A stretch of 64,000 nucleotides of DNA, from NCBI RefSeq assembly GCF_016803395.1, contig NZ_JAEVHL010000009.1:1-64000 (forward strand), written 5' to 3'. The notes under the pieces are model-generated. The model worked only from the letters and a program-made list of their open reading frames with translations. It did no database searches and was not told the origin of the DNA. Numbering within the stretch: position 1 is the first letter of the stretch; each line of letters begins with the position of its first letter. The DNA comes from Micromonospora tarensis. Lineage in GTDB: Bacteria > Actinomycetota > Actinomycetes > Mycobacteriales > Micromonosporaceae. Below are positions 52,885 through 62,407 of this stretch, piece after piece. Position numbers and translations under genes: made by a program.

Positions 52885-54003
52885 GTGACGACGTCCAGTG
52901 GTCCGCTCGCCGGCGTGCGGGTGGTCGAGCTGGCCAGCCTCGCCCCGGCGCCGTTCGGTTGCATGGTCCTCGCCGACCTCGGCGCGGACGTGGTGCGGGT
53001 GGACCGGCCCGGCGCCCCGGGGCCGGGCCGGCTGGCCGCGCCGACGGGCGGGCCGTTGCAACGCGGCCGGCGGGTCACCGCGCTGGACCTGAAGTCCGCA
53101 GCCGGGGTGGCCGACCTGCTGCGCCTGGTCGAGCGGGCGGACGTGCTGGTGGAGGCGTACCGGCCGGGGGTGGCCGAGCGGCTCGGCTTCGGCCCGCAGA
53201 TCTGCCAGGCCCGCAACCCACGGCTGGTGTACGCGCGGATGACCGGCTGGGGTCAGGACGGTCCGCTGGCCGCCCGCGCCGGGCACGACATCGACTACAT
53301 CGCGGTGGCCGGGGCGTTGGAGCCGCTGGGCCGGGCCGGCGAACGCCCGTACGCGCCGATGAATCTGCTCGGCGATTTCGGTGGCGGTGGCATGCTGCTC
53401 GCCGTCGGCGTGCTGGCCGCACTGCTGGAACGGGAACGCTCCGGCGTCGGCCAGGTGGTCGACGCGGCGATGGTGGACGGGTCGGCGCTGCTCACCTCGT
53501 TCCTGCACGGGCTGCTCGGCACCGGCCGGTGGGCCGCCCCACGCGGGCACAACATGTTCGACGGCGGGGCGCCGTTCTACGACACCTACCGCACGGCCGA
53601 CGGTCGGTTCATGGCCGTCGGCGCGATCGAACCAGCCTTCTACGGCGTACTCCTGACCGGCCTGGACCTCGCCGACGACCCGCACCTGCCCGCCCAGTAC
53701 GACCCGAGCGGCTGGGACGAGCTGCGCCGTCGATTCGCCGAGCGGTTCGCGGAACGCAGCCGGGACGAGTGGACGGCGATCTTCGCCGACCTGGACGCGT
53801 GTGTCGCACCGGTGCTCGCCCCCGGTGAGGCGCCCACGCACCCGCACAACGCCGCCCGGGGCACGTTCGTCGAGGTGGGCGGTGAGATGCAGCCGGCACC
53901 GGCCCCCCGCTTCGACAGGACCCCGACCGGTCCGCCCGCCCCGGCCCCCGACCCGGACCACGACACCCAACAGGTAGCGGACATCCTCACCACCTGGCAG
54001 TGA
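52885..54003 (+). CDS. alpha-methylacyl-CoA racemase (CaiB/BaiF family)
   Basis: 372 residues. It converts (R)- to (S)-2-methylacyl-CoA so that methyl-branched chains can enter beta-oxidation. From memory the mycobacterial enzyme MCR uses His126, Asp156 and Glu241; here His134 (ARAGHDIDY), Asp164 (LLGDFGGG) and Glu249 (GAIEPAFY) sit at a constant offset of 8. Start VRVVELASLAPAPFGCMVLA and RYAPM-type loops agree. I use the GTG at 52885, giving the standard N-terminus. Its place after the oxidation genes suggests breakdown of branched fatty acids or sterol side chains. Confidence 0.92.
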   Translation: MTTSSGPLAGVRVVELASLAPAPFGCMVLADLGADVVRVDRPGAPGPGRLAAPTGGPLQRGRRVTALDLKSAAGVADLLRLVERADVLVEAYRPGVAERLGFGPQICQARNPRLVYARMTGWGQDGPLAARAGHDIDYIAVAGALEPLGRAGERPYAPMNLLGDFGGGGMLLAVGVLAALLERERSGVGQVVDAAMVDGSALLTSFLHGLLGTGRWAAPRGHNMFDGGAPFYDTYRTADGRFMAVGAIEPAFYGVLLTGLDLADDPHLPAQYDPSGWDELRRRFAERFAERSRDEWTAIFADLDACVAPVLAPGEAPTHPHNAARGTFVEVGGEMQPAPAPRFDRTPTGPPAPAPDPDHDTQQVADILTTWQ

Positions 54004-54134
54004 TCCACAGCGGACTTCCCGGGCAGCCGCACCGATGCCGCGTTGATACCGTCGGGCACCGATGGTGGACCGCTGACGGAGGGGAACGAGTTGGGTTGGG
54101 ACGGCGGCCGGATCTTTCAGGGGAGTCGACGAGC

Positions 54135-54413
54135 ATGGGTACGGACAGTTGGAAGGGCCACGTCAACGGGGTCCTCTACGGGACCCAGTTCGACAGGGCG
54201 CTCGACGATGCGGTGGTGAAGCGGGTCGCCGACGGGGTGGCCACGGGGCTCTACCCGGGTGGTTTAGCCGAAACTCGGGATGCGCTCGACCAGGCGCTGC
54301 GCTACTCGGGCCCGCTGAACGACCAGGCCGAGACGCACCACAGCGAGGACGAGATCCGCGCGTTCCTCCGCCGGCTGTCGGCAACCCTGGCCTCCACCCC
54401 GTCCCAGACTTGA
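54135..54413 (+). CDS. hypothetical protein, 92 residues
   Basis: Start MGTDSWKGHVNGVLYGTQFD at an ATG at 54135; rich in Asp/Glu and Arg with a helical C-terminal half (SEDEIRAFLRRLSATLA). No membrane helix, signal or named motif. It ends inside the long hairpin at 54410-54467. It is probably real because the protein has normal composition and a clean start, but I assign no function. Confidence 0.6.
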   Translation: MGTDSWKGHVNGVLYGTQFDRALDDAVVKRVADGVATGLYPGGLAETRDALDQALRYSGPLNDQAETHHSEDEIRAFLRRLSATLASTPSQT

Positions 54414-54467
54414 TCGAAAGGTTCACGTCAGCGAGCTGTCCTTTTCTGACGCAAACCTCTTGATCAA
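54410..54467. terminator. bidirectional hairpin overlapping the end of ctaG
   Basis: The arm 54410-54431 (core TTGATCGAAAGGTT) pairs imperfectly with 54446-54467 (core AACCTCTTGATCAA). It separates the convergent hypothetical gene and the CtaG-like gene. The last 15 codons of the latter lie inside it, so one sequence serves as coding end and terminator. Confidence 0.65.
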
Positions 54468-55325
54468 CCTAGGAGAGGGGCGGCGGCGGGGAGCACGTCG
54501 CCGGTACCAGGTGGCGAAGAGGGCTGTCGCCAGGAGCAGTTCCGCCACGTCGCCGCCGTAGTACATGAGTTGGGCGGCCGACTGGAACGCCGCCGGGTCC
54601 CGGTCGGTGAGGCCGGGTGGCAGCGTCGCAGCGTTCGCGTACAGGTACTTGGCCAGCACGGCGTGACCGGCCGCCGCGCCGAGCAGCGCGCCGACCCGCA
54701 CGGCCAGCCCCGGCCGGCGGGGTGCCGGGTCCGGCCCGGCGAGCGACCAGGCGAACAGGTACCCGGCGGCCAGGTAGTGCAGGTGCACGCCGTGGTGCAG
54801 GGCGGATTGCCGCTCGGCCATCGCGTACAGCGGGGTGAGCAGCACCAGCGCCAGCCCGCCGGTGCTGAGCAGCGCGGCGGTGACCGGGTGGGCGATCACG
54901 TGCAGCGGGCGGGCGCGCAGCAGCCGGCCCACCCGCCGACGCGTCGGCGACGACGCGACGTGCAACAGCAGCGTCACCGGTGCGCCGAGCACCAGCCCGA
55001 GCGGCGCCAGCATGCCGAGCAGCAGGTGCTGCGCCATGTGCCCGCGCGGGTCGCCGGGGAGCGGGGCGAGCGGTCCGAGGGCGACCGCCAGCACCGCGCA
55101 CCCGGCCAACCAGGCGGCGGTACGCCGGTGGTCCCAGCCGCGCGGATCGCGTACGGCGGCCAGCAGGTAGCCGACGGCCAGCAGCACGACCGGGAGTAGC
55201 GCCAGCCAACCCGGCCCGTCCGCCGGGTGGCCGCCGTGCGCCAGTTGCGGCGACACCGGCCAGGCCGAGCCGTCCGCCGCGGGCCCGCCGGACGGCACCG
55301 TCGCACCCGGAGGCACCGCCGTCAC
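54423..55325 (-). CDS. cytochrome c oxidase assembly protein, CtaG/CaaG type
   Basis: 300-residue membrane protein. Helices with conserved His: RGHMAQHLLLGMLAPLGLVL, HVIAHPVTAALLSTGG, then LHHGVHLHYLAAGYLFAWSL, and MYYGGDVAELLLATALFATW at the end. This His pattern is that of the CtaG_Caa3 family, which helps deliver copper to the oxidase. The GTG at 55325 overlaps the stop of the DUF2243 gene by four bases. The two genes form a small operon also seen elsewhere in actinobacteria. Confidence 0.9.
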   Translation of the reverse strand: MTAVPPGATVPSGGPAADGSAWPVSPQLAHGGHPADGPGWLALLPVVLLAVGYLLAAVRDPRGWDHRRTAAWLAGCAVLAVALGPLAPLPGDPRGHMAQHLLLGMLAPLGLVLGAPVTLLLHVASSPTRRRVGRLLRARPLHVIAHPVTAALLSTGGLALVLLTPLYAMAERQSALHHGVHLHYLAAGYLFAWSLAGPDPAPRRPGLAVRVGALLGAAAGHAVLAKYLYANAATLPPGLTDRDPAAFQSAAQLMYYGGDVAELLLATALFATWYRRRAPRRRPSPRLIKRFASEKDSSLT

Positions 55326-55804
55326 CGGAGGCCGTCGCCCGCGCCCCGGGACCGGGCCCGCCACAGCAGCGCCGCGCCGGCCAGCACCAGCACCGCGCCG
55401 GCCACGTTCCACAGCACGTCGTACGGGACCAGGTGGACGCCGTAGCGGATCTGGTGCAGCCGGAGCACCTTGTGGTCGACCAGCCCGTCGAAGATCTGGA
55501 AACCACCGGCGCCGAGCAGGAAGCCAGCCCAGGCCAGGCGGGACGACAGGGCGTGGCGTCGACGCAGGTCGGCGAACCAGAAGAACCCGCCGACCAGGGC
55601 GATCACCTCGGCGGCGTGCAGCAGCCCGTCCGAGAGCAACGCCACCGACGGGGTGGACCGGTCGTAGAAGTGGTGCCAGGCCAGCAACTGGTGGAAGACG
55701 ATCTCGTCCACCGCAGCCATGATCGCGACGCCGATGAGGACGCCGGCGAGCGTCGAGGCGCGGGCGTCGGCGCGACGCGCAGTCGGCAGGATCGAGCCGG
55801 TCAC
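55322..55804 (-). CDS. DUF2243 membrane protein
   Basis: 160 residues with four helices. The DUF2243 signature is clear: GVLIGVAIMAAVDEIVFHQL, HHFYDRSTP, LLHAAEVIALVGGFFW, GGFQIFDGLVDHKVLRLHQI. Conserved His residues (FHQLLAWHHFYD, DGLVDHKV) could bind metal. It lies upstream of and overlaps ctaG, so a part in oxidase or copper handling is likely but unproven. The start is one of two adjacent GTG codons (55804 or 55807). Confidence 0.87.
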   Translation of the reverse strand: MTGSILPTARRADARASTLAGVLIGVAIMAAVDEIVFHQLLAWHHFYDRSTPSVALLSDGLLHAAEVIALVGGFFWFADLRRRHALSSRLAWAGFLLGAGGFQIFDGLVDHKVLRLHQIRYGVHLVPYDVLWNVAGAVLVLAGAALLWRARSRGAGDGLR

Positions 55805-56010
55805 CACACACCTCTCAGTCGTGTCGGGTCAGCACCGAACTACCCGGAAACGGACGGCGCATGCCACCGGGGTTGACCGCCGGCGAGCTGAGCAACAGGG
55901 ATTCGCTGAGGTCGGGGTGGCTGATCCGGTGGGATGGCCCGGCATCCGGGAACTCGTGTTGATCAGGGCATGGCGCATGATCATGGGAGCAGCGAGAGAG
56001 GGAGGTGCCG

Positions 56011-57277
56011 GTGCCGGACGCAGACGAACTCGTCGCCAACGCGCTCGCGGCGGTGCGTGGCACCGACGTACGACAGGCCGAACGGCAGCTCGACCAGCTG
56101 ATGGTCGGCACCGGCGCGGCGGACGGCGGCACGGCGGTGGACGCGGCGCTGCTGCGCCGCCTGGTGCGCGGCCTGGGCCGACTCTGGCCGCTCGGTTGGC
56201 AGCCGGCCGACGTGCACCGGATCACCGGTCGCCGGCTCGACGCCCGCGCGGCTCGGCTGGTCCGCGACGGCGATGGCCGCCCAGCGGCGGGACCAGGCCG
56301 AGCCGGTCCCGCCCTGGTGGGACGAGCAGCTCCGCGACCTGGCGGCCACCGGGGGGAACGACGACCCCGGTGTGCTGACCGGCTGGGCCAGCCGGGAGGG
56401 GCTCGACCGGGCCGACGCGCTGCGCGCCGCCGTCGACGTACTCGCGCTGGTGGAGAGCCTGCCGCCGATCGCGGTGCTGCGCCCGCCACCCGGCTCGACC
56501 GGCGCGGCGATCCCACGCGCGGCCGGTACGGCCCGCAGTGGGTCGCCGATGCTGGACCGGGTACGGGCGCTGCTGGCCAAGGCCGAGTCGACCACCTTCC
56601 CGGCCGAGGCGGAGGCGCTGACCGGCAAGGCACAGGAGCTGATCGCCCGGCACAGCATCGACGAGGCGCTGCTGGCCGGCGGGGCGGAGCGCGGCGATCT
56701 GCCCGGCGGGGTACGCCTGAGCACGGACACCCCGTACGCGGGCGCGAAGGCGCTGCTGGTGCAGGAGGTGGCGGCGGCGAACCGGTGCGAGGCGGTCTGG
56801 TCGGATGATCTCGGCTTCGCGACAGTGCTGGGCTGGCCGGCCGACCTGGTGGCGGTGGAGGTGCTCTACACCTCGCTGCTGGTCCAGGCCACGGCGGCGA
56901 TGCTGCGCGGGCGCGCCGAGCGGCGGCCGGGGTCGGGGCGACGGACGAAGGTCTGGGACGAGTCCTTCCTGAACGCGTTCGCGCTGCGGATCGGCGAGCG
57001 ACTGCGTGCGGCCACCGAGGCGGCCACCGAGGCGGCGGCCGAAGCGGCCGACCAGGCGGCTGTCGAGTCGGATCGACTGTTGCCGGTGCTCGCCGCACGG
57101 GGCGAGGCGGTCCGGGAGCGGCTGGAGACGCTCTTCCCCGGCGTCACCCGGCACCGGCTCAGCGTGCGCGACGCCGACGGTTGGTCGTCCGGCACCTCGG
57201 CCGCCGACCGGGCAGCACTGGACGTCGGCGGTGGCCGGAAGCCCCGACAGGTGCCGGGCCGACCCGACCGGCGCTGA
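56011..57277 (+). CDS. DUF2786 protein; frameshift near 56268
   Basis: About 422 residues. The central DUF2786 motif is clear: MLDRVRALLAKAESTTFPAE with AEALTGKAQELIARHSIDEA. Further on is a region (LLVQATAAMLRGRAERR, KVWDESFLNAFALRIGERLR) usual in actinobacterial DUF2786 proteins, then an Ala/Glu-rich coiled stretch around TEAATEAAAEAADQAA. The N-terminal 85 residues lie in another frame; removing one G near 56268 joins them (RDAMAAQRRDQ). Two adjacent GTG starts (56005, 56011) exist; GGAGG fits the second. The function is unknown. Confidence 0.78.
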
Positions 57278-57415
57278 ATCACCCGGCGTGGGAACGCCAC
57301 CGCCGGAAGTTTCTGCGATTTTCTTCGGTATGCGGTAGGGATCGGGGGGACGGCTCCGACCCTCCGGTGAGCCGCGCCCCGGCCGGGGTGTGGCCAGAGT
57401 CTGAGGAGCATCGCC

Positions 57416-57780
57416 GTGAAGTACATGCTGCTGATCTGGAACCGACCCGGCTTCACCGAGGAGCTGACCGAGCAGGACCGCACCGCCCTCTTCGGCGAGG
57501 TCGACGAGATCATGCGGGAGTTGACCGAGACCGGTGAGCTGGTCGGGGGTCAGGCGCTGGCCAACCCGGCGCAGACGTTGACGGTCCGGCTCGTCGACGG
57601 CAGCGCCGAGGTCGTCGACGGGCCGTTCATGGAGAGCAAGGAGCAGTTCGCCGGCTACCTGACGGTCGACTGCGACAGCCCGCAACGGGCCGCCGAGATC
57701 GCCGCCCGCTGGCCGGACGTGCGCTTCGGTGGCGCGCTGGAGGTCCGGCCGATCATGGACGAGTCCGCAGCGGAGGAGAT

Positions 57781-57784
<4 letters not shown>
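57416..57784 (+). CDS. YCII-related DGPF-domain protein
   Basis: 122 residues with the hallmark VVDGPFMESKEQFAGYLTVD (DGPF motif) after MKYMLLIWNRPGF and the LVGGQALANP loop. GAGGAG lies ahead of the GTG at 57416. Its stop overlaps the sigma gene start by four bases. In the ECF42 group such proteins are the conserved partner of the sigma factor; their role, enzymatic or regulatory, is not settled. Confidence 0.92.
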
Positions 57785-59034
<1,250 letters not shown>

Positions 59035-59126
59035 GCCCTCCCCCTCCTTTGCCATTCCGGCAAGGAATTTTGCGTATCGCTCGGTCGCCGGTCACAGTCG
59101 TGGCCGACCCACGGAGGAGCGGCCGG

Positions 59127-59767
59127 ATGACCGAGCAGCACGAGTTCGACAAGGGCTACTGGGACCGCCACTGGCACCAGCCCGACCACCACCGTCCCGA
59201 GGCCGGGGACGAGAATCCCCCGCACCCCTACCTGGCCGACCAGGTCAGCGACCTGACGCCGGGCACGGCGCTGGACGCCGGGTGCGGCACCGGCGCGGAG
59301 GCGGTCTGGCTCGCCTCGCACGGCTGGCGGGTCACCGCCGTCGACATCGCCTCCGCCGCCCTGGCCCGGGCCGCCGCGCGGGCCACCACCGCCGGGTCGC
59401 CGAACGGGTGCGGTGGGTGGCGGCGGACCTGACCACCTGGCACCCCGGCGCGCCGTTCGACCTGGTCACCACGCACTACGCGCACCCGGCGATGCCGCAG
59501 CTGGACTTCTACGACCGCGTCTCCGGCTGGGTGGCGCCCGGCGGCACCCTGCTGATCGTCGGGCACCTGCACGCGCCGGGCGCCACCGGGCACGAGCACC
59601 ACCCACCGGCCGAGGCCTCGGTGACCCTCGCGGACATCACCGCGGGTCTGGAGCGCACCCGGTGGGAGGTCAGCACGGCCGAGGAGCACCACCGCCCGGT
59701 GGCCGGCCCCGGGGGTCGGGAGAACACGCTGCACGACGTCGTCGTCCGCGCCACCCGACGCCCCTGA
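59127..59767 (+). CDS. SAM-dependent methyltransferase; frameshift near 59395
   Basis: About 213 residues. Class I methyltransferase with FDKGYWDRHWHQPDHH, the SAM motif ALDAGCGTGAEAVWLASHGW, VTAVDIASAALARAA, then VRWVAADLTTWHPGAPFDLV and GTLLIVGHLH. The frame changes near 59395; adding one G gives ATTAGVAERVRWVAADL. GGAGG precedes the ATG at 59127. Several His residues (RHWHQPDHH, GHEHHPP) might bind metal. The acceptor is unknown. Position 90 bases after the ECF42 gene leaves open whether it belongs to that operon. Confidence 0.86.
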
Positions 59768-59779
59768 GCCGGCCGCCTG

Positions 59780-61258
59780 TCACACCTCGGGTTCGATGGC
59801 CGGGCAGCCGGCGCCCCGGGCCGGCACCACCTGGTCGAGCAGGTAGGCGTCGACGGCCCGCTGCACGCACGGACTGGTCGAGTAGCTGCCGTGCCCCCAC
59901 CCGTGGTAGGTGAGCAGCACCCCGTGCCGACCCAACTGCCGTGCCACGTTACGGGCCCAGCCGTAACCGCTCGCCGGGTCGTGCACGGTGGCGGCGATCA
60001 GCAGCGGCACGTCGGTGCGCACCCGCAGCCGATGCTGCGGGTTGGCGACCGGCGTCGGGGTGCCCAGGCAGGTGACCACTGCGAACAGCGCCGGCGGGTA
60101 GCGCAGGTCGGGCGCGAGCTGGGCGCTGCGGCGCAGCTGCCCGGCGTAGTCCCGGTAGTCGCGGACCGGCAGGCTCCAGTCCTGGCAGAAGACCGCGAAG
60201 GGGTACGCGGCCACGGCATCGTCCGCCAGCGTGCTGACGCCCGCCGTCGCCGCCCCCTCCAGCCTGCCGATCCACTCCGCCAGCCCCGGCCACCGCCAGG
60301 TGTCGTAGAGCTTCTTGTGGGCGAGGCGGCTCAGCTCGAACGCGGCGAGCGGGGCGCCGGCCCGGTCCGGGTCGGTAAGCGTGCCGCGCTCCGCCCGAGC
60401 GTGCAGCCCGGCCCAGATCGCCCGCACGTCACGATCGTGCAGCGCGCAGTCGGTGGAGCGGGCGCACCAGGCCAGGAACTCGTCGAACGCGTCCTCGGCG
60501 GTGACGGCCTGGGTGTCGAGGAAGGCGCGGGTGCCGAGGCTGTGGTCCATCGCGGCCTCCAGCACCATGGCCCGGACCCGATCGGGGAACAACTCGGCGT
60601 AGCGCTGCCCGAGCAGGGTGCCGTACGAGCTGCCGTGGAAGGTCAGCTGGCGTTCGCCGAGCGCGGCGCGGACCGCGTCCAGGTCGCGGGCGGCGCTTGT
60701 CGTGTCCACGTGGTCGTAGAGCGCGCCCGTGCGGGCCCGGCAGTCGGCGCGCAGCAGCGCGTTGTTGACCACCGTCGCGTCGAACTGGGCCTGGTCGGCG
60801 ATCACCTGCGGTTGCCGGCCGAGCAGCTCCCGCGAGCAACGCACCGGGTGGCTGGCACCGGTGCCGCGCGGGTCGAAGCTGACGATGTCGAACCGGCGGC
60901 GCAGGTCGGCACTGAACCGGGAGCTGCCGTTCACCACCCGGTCGACCCCGCTGTCCCCCGGCCCGCCGGGGCCGAAGACCAGCGACCCTTGTCGGGCGGT
61001 CGGGTCGGTGGCGACCCGGCGGGCCACCGCCAGCTCGAAGTGCTCCCCCCGTGGTCGGTTCCAGTCGACCGGCAGCGACAGGGTGCCGCACTGGGCCGGG
61101 ACCTCCGCGCCGGGCGGTTGCTCTCCGGGGGCGTCCTCGGCGCAGGGCTGCCAGTCGATCACGGGTCGGGCGACGGCCGGGCTCGCCGGGGTCAGGCCGG
61201 CGGCGGTGAGCGCCAGGGCCACCGCCCAGCCGACTTTGGATTTGCGTACGCGCAGCAT
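59780..61258 (-). CDS. secreted alpha/beta hydrolase, TAP-like (tripeptidyl aminopeptidase type)
   Basis: 492 residues. Signal peptide (KVGWAVALALTAAGLTPAS, cut near PAVARP). Hydrolase core: SLVFGPGGPGDSGVD oxyanion loop, FDIVSFDPRGTGAS, nucleophile Ser in LTFHGSSYGTLLGQRYAELF, and a C-terminal TAP-like domain with DVPLLIAATVHDPASGYGWA (Asp) and YHGWGHGSYSTSPC (His). The family includes SlpD/SlpE-like exopeptidases that release short peptides from proteins. It ends facing the methyltransferase gene, 12 bases away. Confidence 0.9.
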   Translation of the reverse strand: MLRVRKSKVGWAVALALTAAGLTPASPAVARPVIDWQPCAEDAPGEQPPGAEVPAQCGTLSLPVDWNRPRGEHFELAVARRVATDPTARQGSLVFGPGGPGDSGVDRVVNGSSRFSADLRRRFDIVSFDPRGTGASHPVRCSRELLGRQPQVIADQAQFDATVVNNALLRADCRARTGALYDHVDTTSAARDLDAVRAALGERQLTFHGSSYGTLLGQRYAELFPDRVRAMVLEAAMDHSLGTRAFLDTQAVTAEDAFDEFLAWCARSTDCALHDRDVRAIWAGLHARAERGTLTDPDRAGAPLAAFELSRLAHKKLYDTWRWPGLAEWIGRLEGAATAGVSTLADDAVAAYPFAVFCQDWSLPVRDYRDYAGQLRRSAQLAPDLRYPPALFAVVTCLGTPTPVANPQHRLRVRTDVPLLIAATVHDPASGYGWARNVARQLGRHGVLLTYHGWGHGSYSTSPCVQRAVDAYLLDQVVPARGAGCPAIEPEV

Positions 61259-61335
61259 GGGGTGCTGTCCTCTCCTCGAAGGAGTGTTGCCTGTGAGACT
61301 CGCCCACTGGGCGAGGTGACGCTGCTTCCACCCGG

Positions 61336-61357
61336 CCGTCGAGTAGCCGCTCGACGG
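61336..61357 (-). terminator. hairpin after the ArsR/coiled-coil operon
   Basis: CCGTCGAG at 61336-61343 pairs perfectly with CTCGACGG at 61350-61357 over a 6-base loop, 24 bases past the stop of the leftward small membrane protein. Confidence 0.5.
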
Positions 61358-61380
61358 CCCGGGGCCTTCGGCCGGCGGGG

Positions 61381-61650
61381 TCAGTCGACCTCGCGCAGCA
61401 CGCGTTCGAGGCTGGTCATCCGGGTCTCCATCCCGCCCAGCCGGCCGTCCAGCGCCGCGAGCAGCCGGGCGTTCTCCGCCTGGGCCTGGGCGGCGGTCTC
61501 GGCGAGCTTGCGGTAGTCGTCCGCGCGGTTCGCCTCGTACCGGGCCCGCCGGGTCTTGGCGAGCTGCACGACGGTCACCGTGAACACGCTGATCAGCAGG
61601 GCGAACACTCCGATCGCGCCGACCACCTCGGTCCAGTCGTGCTCGCTCAT
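61381..61650 (-). CDS. small membrane protein with coiled-coil tail
   Basis: 89 residues: one helix near the N-terminus (VVGAIGVFALLISVFTVTVV), a basic stop-transfer (KTRRARYEANR) and a heptad-rich tail (LAETAAQAQAENARLLAALD, then GGMETRMTSLERVLREVD). The ATG at 61650 overlaps the stop of the ArsR-type gene by four bases. I know no function; a regulator partner or membrane tether for the DNA-binding protein is possible. Confidence 0.72.
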   Translation of the reverse strand: MSEHDWTEVVGAIGVFALLISVFTVTVVQLAKTRRARYEANRADDYRKLAETAAQAQAENARLLAALDGRLGGMETRMTSLERVLREVD

Positions 61651-61994
61651 CGCGCCGCTCCCGGTTGCTCGCCCGAGTCGGGCACGGTCAGCGTCTCGAC
61701 CGCCGCCGCGATGACCCCGGGGGTGAGAGTGAGCACGAACGGCTCCACCTCGTAGTAGTTCATGGCCTTCCCGTCCTCCGACAACTCCATGCGGGCGGTG
61801 ACCAGCCCGGCCGCCGCCAGCTTCCGTAGGTGGACCTGCAACAGCGCGCGGCTGATGCCCAGTTGCCGGGCCAGCCCGCTGACGTACGCACGCTCGCGGG
61901 CCAACGCGGCGACGACCCGCAGCCGGTGCGGGTTGGCCAGGGTGGCCAGCATCCGGACCAGGTCGTCGCCGGTCGGCGGTGACGCCGCGCTCAT
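61647..61994 (-). CDS. ArsR-family winged-helix regulator
   Basis: 115 residues. Winged helix: RMLATLANPHRLRVVAALAR, SGLARQLGISRALLQVHLRK, LAAAGLVTARMELSEDGKAM with NYYEVEPFVLTL. No metal-binding Cys motif of the ELCVCDL kind, so it is not a classical arsenic/cadmium sensor. I use the ATG at 61994 with AAGGG 7 bases ahead; an ATG at 62009 is possible. It is coupled by ATGA overlap to a small coiled-coil membrane protein. Confidence 0.87.
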   Translation of the reverse strand: MSAASPPTGDDLVRMLATLANPHRLRVVAALARERAYVSGLARQLGISRALLQVHLRKLAAAGLVTARMELSEDGKAMNYYEVEPFVLTLTPGVIAAAVETLTVPDSGEQPGAAR

Positions 61995-62106
61995 AACCAG
62001 CCCTTGCACATGCCAAAAGAAGTTAGCAGGTATGGCGGCGCGGCGGGGGCATCCGCGAGCGGAATCAGGGGCATCTCAGGGTCGCCGGAAAGGTTCTCCA
62101 CACACA

Positions 62107-62144
62107 GCACGCCGGACCGGTGAATGATCACCGGCCCGGCGTGC
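62107..62144 (-). terminator. terminator of csbD
   Basis: GCACGCCGGACCGGTGA (62107-62123) and TCACCGGCCCGGCGTGC (62128-62144) pair at 16 of 17 positions over a 4-base loop, 15 bases after the CsbD stop on the minus strand. Confidence 0.8.
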
Positions 62145-62159
62145 GGGTTACGTCGTACG

Positions 62160-62333
62160 TCAGCTCTTGAAGGCGTCCTTGATCTTCTCGCCCGCCTGCT
62201 TGAGCTTGGCGGTGGACTGGTCAGCGCGACCCTCCGCCTCCAGCTGCTCGTTGTCGGTGGCCCGACCGGCGCCTTCCTTCAGCTTGCCGGTCGCGTCCTC
62301 GGTGGCGTTGTTGATCTTGTCGTCGATACCCAT
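62160..62333 (-). CDS. CsbD-family stress protein
   Basis: 57 residues, all charged and helical: MGIDDKINNATEDATGKLKE, then a second A-T-D-N repeat-like segment, ending KIKDAFKS. This is the CsbD pattern; in Bacillus csbD belongs to the SigB stress regulon. GGAGG precedes the ATG at 62333. A SigB/F-type promoter lies about 40-60 bases upstream and a strong terminator follows, so it is a single-gene stress unit. The molecular function of the family is unknown. Confidence 0.92.
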   Translation of the reverse strand: MGIDDKINNATEDATGKLKEGAGRATDNEQLEAEGRADQSTAKLKQAGEKIKDAFKS

Positions 62334-62371
62334 TGCCGACCTCCATCGCAAGCGTCGCTACGACCACAGAG

Positions 62372-62396
62372 GTACCCCCGCCGTCACCGGCCCAAC
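62372..62396 (-). promoter_or_regulatory. SigB/SigF-type promoter of csbD
   Basis: On the minus strand GTTG (62396-62393) and GGGTAC (62377-62372) are separated by 15 bases, close to the actinobacterial stress-sigma consensus GTTT, 14-16 bases, GGGTA. It ends about 40 bases before the CsbD start. The SigB/F-type sigma factor at 4757-5563 is the obvious candidate to read it. Confidence 0.65.
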
Positions 62397-62407
62397 CATT
62401 ACCGTCG

